A DNA stretch of 64,000 bases from DATFVA01 sp963811905 (GTDB lineage Bacteria; Bacteroidota; Ignavibacteria; Ignavibacteriales; Ignavibacteriaceae), in the NCBI GenBank assembly GCA_963811905.1, contig CAWETK010000010.1, positions 107,420-171,419 of the forward strand, in the 5' to 3' direction. Positions 43,770 to 52,138 of this stretch are shown here, piece after piece. Within the stretch, counting starts at the first letter, position 1, and each line of letters begins with the position of its first letter. A program made the translations under genes and the position numbers. The notes beneath the pieces are model-generated. The model searched no databases. It had not been told where the DNA came from and was given only the letters and a program-made list of their open reading frames with translations.

Positions 43770-46700
43770 CTATTTAAGCAATGTCATTTTTTTGGTCGCG
43801 GTAAAATTACCTCCGTTTTTACCGGCTGCATTAATTACATAGAAGTAAATTCCGCTTGATAAACTTCCTGCATCGAAATTGATTTCATGTCTTCCGGCTG
43901 CAAATTCATTATTAAGGAGTGATGCAACCTGCTGTCCAAGGAGGTTATAGACTTTAATAGATACCTTTGAATCAGCAGCAAGACTGAATTTAATTTTGGT
44001 TGAAGGATTAAACGGATTAGGATAGTTCTGAGAGAGAGAGAACTCAACCGGCAGTGCGAAATTGACTTCCACGGTTCCTGAATAATCAGAGGTCCCATCA
44101 AGATCAATCTGCTTCAATCTGTAAAAGATCTTTCCTTCCGATGCATCTTTATCGATGTATGAGTAGGATGATTTTTCGGTTGTTGTTCCTCTTCCGGGGA
44201 CATATCCGATTTTTGAGAAAGTCTTGTTATCGGAACTTCTTTCTATTTCAAACCCGCGGTTATTTGTTTCCGTTGCGGTCTGCCAGTTCAGCTGTACCTG
44301 ATCGTTAATTACATTTGCCGTTAGAGAGGTTAACTCCACGGGTATCTGCAGATTAAAGAAATCAGCAATCTGATTGAGAAGGTCGGCCTTCGTTGTCGGG
44401 GAATTCCCGTCATTAAGATAACCAAGTGCATAGGAGAAACAGAATGTTCTTTGTCCCGAAGTTCCAAAGTTCTGAACACCGACATTACCTACTCCCGTCT
44501 GAACAAATGCAAGAGCACCGCTGGAATTCGTAGTATAAAGGTCTATCCAGGTATTGTTGGGCTGTGTTGAACCTGTAAAGTTCATCCCTTCAGTTAAAGT
44601 TCCTGCCTGTCCCTGCAGATTTGTGACTGGTGTACTGCCGGAAGCACCATCGGACGCGGAAGCCAGTCCGAACAGATTCAATAATGTTGTATTAGAACTC
44701 TGATCATATCCGAGGGCATCTCCGCCTTCAAGATAAACCGCTCCGCCGCTCTGAAGGTAACCAGCTATTACGGAAGCATCGGGATCTTCAAGGGGAGTAT
44801 TATTCCCGCCGCCGAAATTTCCATACGACAAAAAGACTGCATCATAACCCTGCAGGGATGACGGAAGAGCTGAAGCAGAGGAATATACAACATCAAATCC
44901 AAGCGACTGCATATAATCTCTTATAAATGCACCGCTATAATTCGCACCGTTTGCTTCTCCTTCCCAAACAAAAACTCCGCTGTTCACCGAAATAAAATCC
45001 TGTTTAGTTTCAGTATCGGTTTCTGTGCCGTCGGAAACAGTAAGCTTTACTGTATAGCTTCCGTTATCCGTGTATGTAAAGCTCGGATTCTGATCATAAG
45101 AGTCAACTGTTCCGTCGTTATCAAAATCCCATTCCCAGGAAGTGATAGGACCATTGATCGAGGTGGAGAGATCAGTAAACTGAACCGTTAAAGGAGCCTG
45201 ACCACCGGTAACATCAGCAGTGAAATCTGCCGTGACAGGAGAATCTATATAGCCTCTGTCCTGGAATACACCGATAATAGAAGGAACATTAACACCGCCG
45301 AATAAGGACTGATCTGCAGCAAGGAAAGCGTAAGCAGCATCCTGCTGGTTAGAGCCGGAGTTAGTCATCGACAATCCTTCAAGGAAATCACTATCGGTTG
45401 CCTGGCGGCCGATAAGATCATAGATCGACATTAACGAAGACGCCCACATCTGTCCGTCTGTATGGATTGTGCCGGTTAATCCTTCAGGATAATGAGCTGT
45501 ATAGTTTGTAATTCTTCCGGGCCAAAAAGGATTATGGCCATCCCACACGAACACCCAGTTATAAGAGGGATCAGAAGGAGTCCAGTAATTAGTGCTTCTG
45601 AGGTATGATGAAGCCCAGTAATCGCCGCAGCCTTCGCTTAAACCCTCAACCTGCGAGAGGTTTCCGCTGGTCAGCCAGTCGTGAAGACCGTGACCAAGTT
45701 CGTGAATAACAACACCGAAATCCTCAGCGTCATCAACGCCGCCATCGCCGTAAGCAATACTGCCGGTTGAAGGAAGATAATGTGAATTATCATCACCGCT
45801 TAAACCATGAGGATCAAACCTTACGCCGCCGGTATACTGGAAGGGCATGAGGGCAAAGCCAAGAGTTTCATTTATATATCTCATCGCATGATCGATATGG
45901 AAATAAACGTTTACAGCTTCGAAGTTGTCGCTGCTTCTTGTGAAGTGAAAATCACTGGAAGAGTTGGTGTGAAGTCCGGTAAACGGTGCTTCAAAATCTT
46001 TAATTTCTGCATAAGGACCTACCAAAGAATAGACACTGCCGTCAAAGGTGATATCGTGAAGGACCCTATCCTCAAGGTAAAAGGTAAGCGAATCAGAATC
46101 GGCATCATTATTATCCACAAATCCTGTTGTGCCGTAAGTTGTTGTTGCATGAGAAATCGGATCCGGATCAAAAACCCATCCGCTTCCGTCAACAAAATTT
46201 ACGCCGTCATGTCCTCCATCATAGTAGCAGGCATTATCAACTGCCTTAATAATATCACCTGAATGAGCATCAACCAGCACTTCCCAGTCGCCTGTAAGTC
46301 CTGAAGACGGAACAATATTTATTTTCCGAACTACACGGAACTGTCCTTTATTATAATATACAACAGTCTCTTTTTTCTCATAGCTGATATTCTGTGCCAA
46401 GCCAAGATAATTCTTTGCAGCAATCAGAGCGTCATCCTGAGAAACCCTGAGGTTCCCGAGGTCGATCTGATTTTTAGAGCCGTAAGGAACTTTGTATCCG
46501 CTTGCAAGGAAGATGACTTTATTATTCCTGTTGATCGTTACATTTAATGTGGACATTTCAACAGGGAACTCACCGATATACTGGGTAAAGTGAACGTGGT
46601 AGCCGCCGGGAGTTTCACGTGTACCGGTATATCTCAGATCGCTTAAATTATTTTTAAGATGAAGTACAGAAGAATTTTCCTGCAGAAACTGTCTTGCCAT

Positions 46701-46928
46701 TTTTTCAGGAGAATCGGGATTAACCATATAATTAAGCTGATAAACTGAAACCGGCACGCCCGTTTCAGCATTCACTCTCATATTATTATTAGTGACAAAC
46801 TGTTCCGATTCATCAGGGACAATTTCAAAACCGCGGTTCTGCTGGGGCTTTTGAGCATATAGATAGTCAGAGCCGGGTATAATCATAACTGATAAAAATA
46901 TCAGTATCAGAAAGTATATGTGTTTCAA
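43770..46928 (-). CDS. T9SS-exported zinc metalloprotease (M4/M36-like) with PKD domain
   Basis: 1052 residues from a TTG at 46928 with AGGA seven bases upstream. Signal peptide, then an FTP-type propeptide (VYQLNYMVNPDSPEKMARQFLQENSSVLHLK; KVIFLASGYKVPYG), catalytic domain with VVIHELGHGLHDWLTSG (H-E-x-x-H) and the third zinc ligand in GLSEGCGDYWASS, IHTDGQMWASSL further on. A PKD domain follows (VQFTDLSTSINGPITSWEWDFDNDGT), then a ThuA/glutamine-amidotransferase-like segment (GEANGANYSGAFIRDYMQSLGFDVV), a fibronectin-like region and the T9SS sorting domain ending FTATKKMTLLK. Degrades extracellular protein, in keeping with the DPP-IV peptidase and thiol proteins of the window. Confidence 0.92.
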   Translation of the reverse strand: MKHIYFLILIFLSVMIIPGSDYLYAQKPQQNRGFEIVPDESEQFVTNNNMRVNAETGVPVSVYQLNYMVNPDSPEKMARQFLQENSSVLHLKNNLSDLRYTGTRETPGGYHVHFTQYIGEFPVEMSTLNVTINRNNKVIFLASGYKVPYGSKNQIDLGNLRVSQDDALIAAKNYLGLAQNISYEKKETVVYYNKGQFRVVRKINIVPSSGLTGDWEVLVDAHSGDIIKAVDNACYYDGGHDGVNFVDGSGWVFDPDPISHATTTYGTTGFVDNNDADSDSLTFYLEDRVLHDITFDGSVYSLVGPYAEIKDFEAPFTGLHTNSSSDFHFTRSSDNFEAVNVYFHIDHAMRYINETLGFALMPFQYTGGVRFDPHGLSGDDNSHYLPSTGSIAYGDGGVDDAEDFGVVIHELGHGLHDWLTSGNLSQVEGLSEGCGDYWASSYLRSTNYWTPSDPSYNWVFVWDGHNPFWPGRITNYTAHYPEGLTGTIHTDGQMWASSLMSIYDLIGRQATDSDFLEGLSMTNSGSNQQDAAYAFLAADQSLFGGVNVPSIIGVFQDRGYIDSPVTADFTADVTGGQAPLTVQFTDLSTSINGPITSWEWDFDNDGTVDSYDQNPSFTYTDNGSYTVKLTVSDGTETDTETKQDFISVNSGVFVWEGEANGANYSGAFIRDYMQSLGFDVVYSSASALPSSLQGYDAVFLSYGNFGGGNNTPLEDPDASVIAGYLQSGGAVYLEGGDALGYDQSSNTTLLNLFGLASASDGASGSTPVTNLQGQAGTLTEGMNFTGSTQPNNTWIDLYTTNSSGALAFVQTGVGNVGVQNFGTSGQRTFCFSYALGYLNDGNSPTTKADLLNQIADFFNLQIPVELTSLTANVINDQVQLNWQTATETNNRGFEIERSSDNKTFSKIGYVPGRGTTTEKSSYSYIDKDASEGKIFYRLKQIDLDGTSDYSGTVEVNFALPVEFSLSQNYPNPFNPSTKIKFSLAADSKVSIKVYNLLGQQVASLLNNEFAAGRHEINFDAGSLSSGIYFYVINAAGKNGGNFTATKKMTLLK

Positions 46929-47237
46929 TGTTTATCCTTTCTAAAAAAAGTTTCTGGTAGAGGTTTATGTTTACAGGAACTCCCAATAAATAAAGGGATC
47001 AGGTTATTTTCATAACAGGTAGGAAAATACGAAGGAGATTAGAAGATTACAAGCGGGGGAATTGAGCAGATTGGGAGCTGATGGGTATGGGTGTATGTTT
47101 GTATGGGGCGAACGACGAAGCGAATGCGGGATAGATTTTACAGGGTGTTGTTGGGAGAATGAACGGAGTACGAACAGCGCAGTGAGAGGGGGAGGTATTT
47201 TGCAATTAGGCAGCCAACTGCGGCGCAATGATAGATT
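46929..47237. other. 309-base gap, no supported gene
   Basis: Promoter and leader of the metalloprotease gene on one side. A 72-codon minus frame within it (47010-47228) is Pro/Ser/His-rich with no start signal or family features and is taken as noise. No repeat or hairpin stands out. Confidence 0.4.
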
Positions 47238-48317
47238 TTAGTTAAAAATTTTATCTATGAAGTTGTTATCGTTTCTCAGCTTGTTCCAGTATTTTATGTA
47301 TTCTTTCTGGGGGACAATGGAAACAGGACCTTCATAAATTCCCCCGTCTTTGAAACCATCATAGACTCTGACGGCAACAAGATTTTTTCCCCCATAATTC
47401 AGGTTATCATCTGAGAGATAGTACGCCCTGAGTTTCAGGTAATTATCTCCCATATCTTTACGCTCCATATTACCAGTGGAGCCGACAAGCTTTCCGTTGA
47501 TATAAACCTCATCAATATCATCAACTTTGCCAAGAACAATCATAAGCTTCTCATTACGGTATTCTGCAGGTATAAATACGGTCCTTCGGTACCAGGCAAA
47601 CCCGTCGTAGTCAGGAAAACCCTGGGTCTCCCAGTATCCGGGAACGATAATTTCTGCCCAATTATTGTCATTTATTTCAGATCCTTTCCAGGCAGGATTG
47701 TCACCCGTTTTGAATTTCCATGTGCCTACCAGATTGATCCCATTCTCAAGTGAGTATTCCGGAATGTAAAGACCTATGTCGCCCCTTAGTATTCCTCCTT
47801 CCAGTTCATCATCGTATACACGGACAGCTATAGTATTTTTTTTATCGAAGTTCAGGATTTCAGTTGAGATGGGGTATCTTCTGTTTACATCATAAGCCGT
47901 CCGGTAATGAGGAGGAAATGATCCGGATGAACCTATAAGCTTTCCGTTAACAAAAACCTGATCAACATCATCAACAAATCCAAGGAACAGGTAAACAGTT
48001 TTATTTTTATAATCATCGGGAACCTCAAACGTATTCCTGTACCAGGCATAACCATCGTAGCCATGAAAGCCCTGGTTTTCCCAGGATGAAGGAACATCAA
48101 TTCTCTCCCAGTTATCATCCTGAAAAACAGCCGAAGCCCATTCCGGGTTATCCCCAACCGAAAACTTCCAGACACCTTTAAGGTCAGCAGCCAGCTTCCA
48201 GCCGGCAGGACCGGGGACAGGAGGAGGTTGAATTCCTTCTGTGCTGCAGCCTGCTGCCAGGAATAAAGCAGCGATCACCGGTACTACTAAAACTGTTTTT
48301 ATTATACTGCTGTACAT
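47238..48317 (-). CDS. Lipoprotein with two tandem galactose-binding (GH2 N-terminal-like) domains
   Basis: 359 residues from the ATG at 48317. Signal sequence with a lipobox ending AALFLAAGCST. Two units of about 150 residues repeat the same order: GVWKFSVGDNPEWASAVFQD, WERIDVPSSWENQGF, YDGYAWYRNTFEVP, DDVDQVFVNGKLIGSSG, and GTWKFKTGDNPAWKGSEIND, WAEIIVPGYWETQGF, YDGFAWYRRTVFIP, DDIDEVYINGKLVGSTG. This is the sugar-binding jelly roll seen at the start of beta-galactosidases of family GH2, without the catalytic barrel. Likely a surface polysaccharide-binding lipoprotein. The HEAT-repeat gene lies 35 bases upstream on the same strand. Confidence 0.85.
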   Translation of the reverse strand: MYSSIIKTVLVVPVIAALFLAAGCSTEGIQPPPVPGPAGWKLAADLKGVWKFSVGDNPEWASAVFQDDNWERIDVPSSWENQGFHGYDGYAWYRNTFEVPDDYKNKTVYLFLGFVDDVDQVFVNGKLIGSSGSFPPHYRTAYDVNRRYPISTEILNFDKKNTIAVRVYDDELEGGILRGDIGLYIPEYSLENGINLVGTWKFKTGDNPAWKGSEINDNNWAEIIVPGYWETQGFPDYDGFAWYRRTVFIPAEYRNEKLMIVLGKVDDIDEVYINGKLVGSTGNMERKDMGDNYLKLRAYYLSDDNLNYGGKNLVAVRVYDGFKDGGIYEGPVSIVPQKEYIKYWNKLRNDNNFIDKIFN

Positions 48318-48351
48318 AAGTAACAAATATAATATCTATTAAAGAATTTAT

Positions 48352-48744
48352 TTATTCTTTTATGTCAATAAAATGCCTGTAGAGAGCAGTGCTCATTCTT
48401 TTGACTTCTTTATCATTGTCAACTCTCGAAAGTTCCTTTACAGCTTCCATCCCGTCCGGGTTCCCGATATTATATAATGAAAGAGCTATTAAAACCCTTA
48501 TACCAGGATCCTTCTCCTTTGATAGTTGTTCTGTCAGAGTTCCTACTGCTTCATCTATTCTGTATATGCCGGCCAGATAGATCGCGCTTTTACGCAATCC
48601 CTGGTTATCAGATTGTATTCCCTGATTCAGCGACCGGAGAGAATATTCAGTTACATTTTTATATTTATTACTCTGGGCCTTAAGACCAACATTCGCATTA
48701 AGCGCGATGACTAATAATATTACGAGCGTTGTAACAGTCTTCAT
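48352..48744 (-). CDS. Secreted HEAT-repeat protein
   Basis: 130 residues. Signal peptide (TLVILLVIALNANVGLKAQ) then about 100 residues of alpha-alpha repeats (NQGLRKSAIYLAGIYRIDEAVGTLTEQLS, DPGIRVLIALSLYNIGNPDGMEAVKELS, DKEVKRMSTALYRHFI). HEAT/PBS-lyase-type repeats bind proteins; no enzyme is implied. Probably periplasmic. It precedes the tandem-domain lipoprotein gene on the same strand and may be cotranscribed with it. Confidence 0.8.
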   Translation of the reverse strand: MKTVTTLVILLVIALNANVGLKAQSNKYKNVTEYSLRSLNQGIQSDNQGLRKSAIYLAGIYRIDEAVGTLTEQLSKEKDPGIRVLIALSLYNIGNPDGMEAVKELSRVDNDKEVKRMSTALYRHFIDIKE

Positions 48745-49166
48745 TTTTTTTCTCCTTTAGGTTTAGTGAAGAATTATCTTATCCAATCTCCACAGTTAAT
48801 CTAAAGGATCAATATGTCTCAGGTGTCATTTACACGTAAAGGGTTGTAATAAATTGTCATGATGGCCTATAGGGTATAGATGCATAAGGTGTTAATTTAA
48901 CTTTTAATTTAGATGTAAGTAACTTAGCTGGATGCACACAAACAGATCACAGTTTAGTGAATATTATTACTGTTTTTCGTTGGCTTCGATACCTGCGGAA
49001 TAGGAATTTCGTCCCGTTTAAAGAACGTAAGCAAGCGGGGAAATTCTACCGAACTGACGTAAACGAGTGACTGCCTGCACCTTCATTCCCGCAGGTAAAC
49101 CGTGACAGATCAGCCCCGCAGCAAGCTCCGCCTTGCTCCGACCCAAATTCTGTTATATTTCTCTAA
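48745..49166. repeat. Gap with degenerate REP-like inverted repeats
   Basis: No gene seen. GGCTTCGATA at 48982-48991 matches, reversed, the outer arm of the REP-like elements at 53.5, 55.1 and 58.3 kb. An inverted pair ACCTGCGGAAT and ATTCCCGCAGGT spans roughly 48990-49123 and encloses GC-rich, partly repetitive sequence. Probably a decayed copy of the same family. Confidence 0.45.
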
Positions 49167-49730
49167 TCAGCTTTTCTCTTCAGCAATACTAATATCCTGC
49201 CGCGCACCAAGGTAATCGCCCAGATTTGCTTTAATCATCCCCCTGCTGCGGTAAGCAGGTACATATGAGGGATCAAGTTTAATAGCTTCTGTGAAATCCG
49301 ATATTGCATACCCATACTCACCAAGATCGGACCTGACCCTTCCCCGGTAAAAGAAAGCTTCACAGCAGGAGGAGTTTAAATCGATTGCACGTGAAAATAA
49401 TTCAAGTGCTTCATGGTAGTGACATTCTTTGTACAGGATCTTCCCTTGTTCCAGACATTTAGCTGAAGCATTCATATCAATTTCTACTGATCTTTGAAAA
49501 TCTTCGGATGCCCCCGTGTAATCACCCATATCTGCTTTTACTGTTGCACGGTGGTACCAGGCAAGTGCATCGTCGGGGTTCTGTTCAATTGCCATGGAGT
49601 AATTTACAATTGCCTCGTTCAGATCTCCCCCGTCGGCTTTTGCTGTGCCTTCCAGGTTATAAAATGAAACTTTCCCGGACTTTCCCCCTGAATTTATTCT
49701 GAAATCCCTCATCCTTCCATAGTTTTCCAT
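49167..49730 (-). CDS. TPR protein (paralogue of the one at 49903)
   Basis: 187 residues from the ATG at 49730, favoured by GAGG seven bases before it over the ATG at 49742. Four to five TPR units with the typical W/Y-x-x-R-A and G-x-Y-x-x-A-x-x-D pattern (ALAWYHRATVKADMGDYTGASEDFQRSVEID; EAFFYRGRVRSDLGEYGYAISDFTEAIKLD; YRSRGMIKANLGDYLGARQD). No signal peptide, so a cytoplasmic interaction scaffold. Same unit order as the neighbouring gene, indicating tandem duplication. Partner unknown. Confidence 0.85.
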   Translation of the reverse strand: MENYGRMRDFRINSGGKSGKVSFYNLEGTAKADGGDLNEAIVNYSMAIEQNPDDALAWYHRATVKADMGDYTGASEDFQRSVEIDMNASAKCLEQGKILYKECHYHEALELFSRAIDLNSSCCEAFFYRGRVRSDLGEYGYAISDFTEAIKLDPSYVPAYRSRGMIKANLGDYLGARQDISIAEEKS

Positions 49731-49902
49731 TATGCGCCTCATAGTTTATTATCAATGAACCGGAGGGTATTTAGATTATTTAAGGAGTGAATTTATCCGG
49801 CAGATATAATTCAAATGCAAAATAGGATATGGCAGGAAAAGGAATGTCAGAATAAGGTAATTAATTGTAAAAAATTGTCATGAAAAGAAGAGTAATTTAA
49901 GA

Positions 49903-50292
49903 TCAGGAAAATTTCATATCTTTATTCAGTTTGATCGCTGTGCTGAAATCCTCCATAGCAGAGGAATAATCACCCTGGTCTATTTTTATTTTTCCTCTCT
50001 GATAATATGCTTCGGCATAACGCCAGTCGAGTGCAATAGCTTTATCGAAAAGGATAGATGCTTCACGAAGACTTCCCTTCTTGTACTTGGAAAGTCCCAT
50101 TGAAAAATATTCCCTTGCTTCCTGCATTTCAAGCTCAATTGACTTCTTAAAATCCTGGCTTGCACCGATCAGGTCGCCCATTTCGGCTTTAAGTGTTCCT
50201 CTTTTATAGTAAGCAATTGAATCAAGAGGATTATTCTCTATTTCGCGGGTATATTTTTCGATTTCCATTTCACCACGTTTCTGCATCTGCAT
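49903..50292 (-). CDS. Short TPR protein
   Basis: 129 residues. About three TPR units (SIAYYKRGTLKAEMGDLIGASQDFKKSIELE; GLSKYKKGSLREASILFDKAIALD; EAYYQRGKIKIDQGDYSSAMEDFSTAIKLN). AGGTGG precedes the ATG. Cytoplasmic, no enzyme domain. It aligns with the middle of the gene at 49167, including the C-E-Q-G-K / F-S-M-G-L joint, so the two are paralogues from a local duplication. Both lie downstream of the orphan response regulator on the same strand; a regulatory link is possible but not shown. Confidence 0.82.
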   Translation of the reverse strand: MQMQKRGEMEIEKYTREIENNPLDSIAYYKRGTLKAEMGDLIGASQDFKKSIELEMQEAREYFSMGLSKYKKGSLREASILFDKAIALDWRYAEAYYQRGKIKIDQGDYSSAMEDFSTAIKLNKDMKFS

Positions 50293-50431
50293 AGTCCACC
50301 TTATACTTAGTGTCTTATATATTTAAAGGTAAAAACTCCCAAAAAGGAATTTTTCTTGATTCAATTAAGGTAAATAGCGTCAAATAAACTATAATTTAAA
50401 TCACAGAGCCAGGTCATGCCGGATATATCAA

Positions 50432-51112
50432 TTAATCTATTAGTTTATACCCTATTCCGTGGACTGTAATAATAATTTGGGGGTGGTTTGGATCTTTTTC
50501 TATCTTTTGTCGTAATTTGAGGATAAAATTATCCACTGTACGGGTGGTAGGACTTTCTTCGTAACCCCATATTTTCTCAAGCAGATTATCGCGGCTGACT
50601 ATCTTATTGCGGTGTTTCCACAAATAATGCAGTATTTCAAACTCTTTATGCGACATCTGAACTGAATCTTCATTTTCAAGAGCGATATAATTCCTGAAAT
50701 TCACTTCTATTTTACCTATTTGCACCTTATTATCTTCTGCCCCCTGGCTTTCACCTCTGCGCAGAACAGCTTTTATACGTGCATTCAATTCCCGGAGGCT
50801 GAAAGGCTTTGTAACGTAATCATCAGCCCCTAACTCAAGACCCAGTACCTTATCAATTTCCTGATCCTTCGCAGTAAGAAGAATTACCGGGGTTGATACT
50901 CCTTTTTTCCTTATGGTTTTACATACATCAAAACCGGACATTTTCGGCATCATAACATCCAGAAGAATAAGATCATAATTATTATCGATTATCTTCGCAA
51001 GTCCTGATTCACCATCGGCGGCAGAGTCAACCTCGTAACCTTCAAATTCAAGGTTATCCTTAAGTCCCAGCCTCATATTGGGTTCATCGTCGACAATCAG
51101 GATTTTTAACAT
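50432..51112 (-). CDS. Orphan OmpR-family response regulator
   Basis: About 226 residues from the ATG at 51112 (MLKILIVDDEPNMRLGLK), the normal receiver start; the longer frame to 51217 adds 35 unlikely residues. Receiver: acidic pair in VDDEP, Asp in LILLDVMMPKMSGFD, Lys in PVILLTAKDQE. Output: winged helix with QMSHKEFEILHYLWKHRNKIVSRDNLLEKIWGYEESPTTRTVDNFILKLRQKIEKDPNHPQIIITVHGIGYKL. No histidine kinase gene is near; the only kinase in the window pairs with another regulator, so its partner is elsewhere. It precedes the TPR pair. Confidence 0.93.
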   Translation of the reverse strand: MLKILIVDDEPNMRLGLKDNLEFEGYEVDSAADGESGLAKIIDNNYDLILLDVMMPKMSGFDVCKTIRKKGVSTPVILLTAKDQEIDKVLGLELGADDYVTKPFSLRELNARIKAVLRRGESQGAEDNKVQIGKIEVNFRNYIALENEDSVQMSHKEFEILHYLWKHRNKIVSRDNLLEKIWGYEESPTTRTVDNFILKLRQKIEKDPNHPQIIITVHGIGYKLID

Positions 51113-51244
51113 TGTACCGAAATTAAAGTTTATTGGCAGAGGTAAAATCCTAAAAATCGAAGGATTAATCAAACCGGACGCCGGATACAATTTGGTTTGT
51201 TCAGGTTTCAGGTTCAAGCCTGCCTGTCGTCAGACGGGTTCAGG

Positions 51245-51418
51245 TTAGGCTGATTCCAGTTCTTTAATCTCTGCTTTTTGTCTGAATGGAAGATCAAGCA
51301 AAAGTCCGGCAGCGAATGCTGCAGCAACGATTACTATGCTTCCCATCCACCCGGGTTTCATTGTCATCATAAAAATTATTCCCAATGCGAGGGTGATTTT
51401 CAATTTATAAGTTTTCAT
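51245..51418 (-). CDS. C-terminal part of a DUF2269-like membrane protein, in a second frame
   Basis: 57 residues. One or two transmembrane helices (KITLALGIIFMMTMKPGW and IVIVAAAFAAGLLLDLPF) then a short charged tail. The sequence L-G-I-I-F-M-M-T-M-K-P is what normally follows the S-D-P helix at the end of DUF2269-like proteins, and the preceding ORF at 51405 stops just there. Either a frameshift divides one gene, or the ATG at 51418 is coupled to the overlapping stop at 51405 and makes a separate chain. Stop TAA at 51245. Confidence 0.55.
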   Translation of the reverse strand: MKTYKLKITLALGIIFMMTMKPGWMGSIVIVAAAFAAGLLLDLPFRQKAEIKELESA

Positions 51419-51806
51419 CAGGAAACGGATCGGAGATTATTTTTTTAACCTCGTCGGGAATTGATTTAGCAGTGCTATTCAGAAGAGATGCAATTGACAT
51501 AGCAATCTTTTTTCCGGTTGTGCTGCCGTATCCCGAGAGAGCTATAAGAAGAGTAAGACCTGTCAAAACCCACGAGTTCCATCCCCAGGACACTGTGACA
51601 AGATATATACCGGTAACAAGGAGAGATACTGCTGAATAGCCGAAAACCATACGAAGGATCCTCATAGAACCAAGCCAGGGAATAGCCTGCTGCGGGGCTG
51701 AAGCATTTTTCAGATTAGTGAAGACGATACCCTCGATACCAAGTCCCGCAAACATTGCAAGAGCGCCGGTTATATGAAGGTAAAGGGCAACAAGATACAA
51801 ACTCAT
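51405..51806 (-). CDS. DUF2269-like membrane protein, N-terminal part
   Basis: 133 residues with three or four transmembrane helices: LVALYLHITGALAMFAGLGIEGIVF, a middle pair (MVFGYSAVSLLVTGIYLVTVSW, WNSWVLTGLTLLIALSGYG) and a helix ending KIISDPFPDENL. The first helix with L-Y-L-H-I-T-G-A is typical of small DUF2269-like proteins. Full-length relatives end with another membrane helix that is found here in the overlapping frame (51245-51418). GGAG precedes the ATG. Function unknown. Single gene, divergent from the FecR-like gene. Confidence 0.68.
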   Translation of the reverse strand: MSLYLVALYLHITGALAMFAGLGIEGIVFTNLKNASAPQQAIPWLGSMRILRMVFGYSAVSLLVTGIYLVTVSWGWNSWVLTGLTLLIALSGYGSTTGKKIAMSIASLLNSTAKSIPDEVKKIISDPFPDENL

Positions 51807-52138
51807 AAAATTTCTCCGGTTAAATTAATAGAGATATGGTTTGGATGAACCAAATGTTAATTATAAAATATTGATTGAGGAATACGATAGTATTGCGGGT
51901 GTAAAAATTGCACACTTCTTAAACGAAATCAAGAAAAATCTTTACGACTGTGCCAAAAAGCATAACGAACGGCAATAATTGATGATAATTGAGCAAATAT
52001 TTTTATTGCTTCAATTATATTTTTCTCTTATGTTCGGATTCAGACTATCGGCTAATAAAATTTCAATCCATCATTGTGTCAGAAGGTATGCCGCAGCATA
52101 ACTTCCCGGGTTATTATAATATATCTTAAAGGAAAACT
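51807..52138. other. 332-base divergent intergenic region
   Basis: AT-rich, no gene or repeat recognised. It should contain promoters for the DUF2269-like gene and the FecR-like gene. AAAGGA precedes the latter. Confidence 0.35.

Noticed and set aside
45807..46262. 151-codon plus-strand ORF opposite the metalloprotease
   Set aside because: It is antisense to a gene with clear domain motifs throughout.
47010..47228. 72-codon minus-strand ORF in the gap beside the metalloprotease gene
   Set aside because: Pro/Ser/His-rich composition, no Shine-Dalgarno, no family pattern; likely random frame in a promoter region.
51205..51250. Palindromic CCTGCCTGTCGTCAGACGGG next to the DUF2269-like gene
   Set aside because: A short imperfect inverted repeat common in related genomes; it may act as a terminator but no T tract follows, so it is not listed as a feature.
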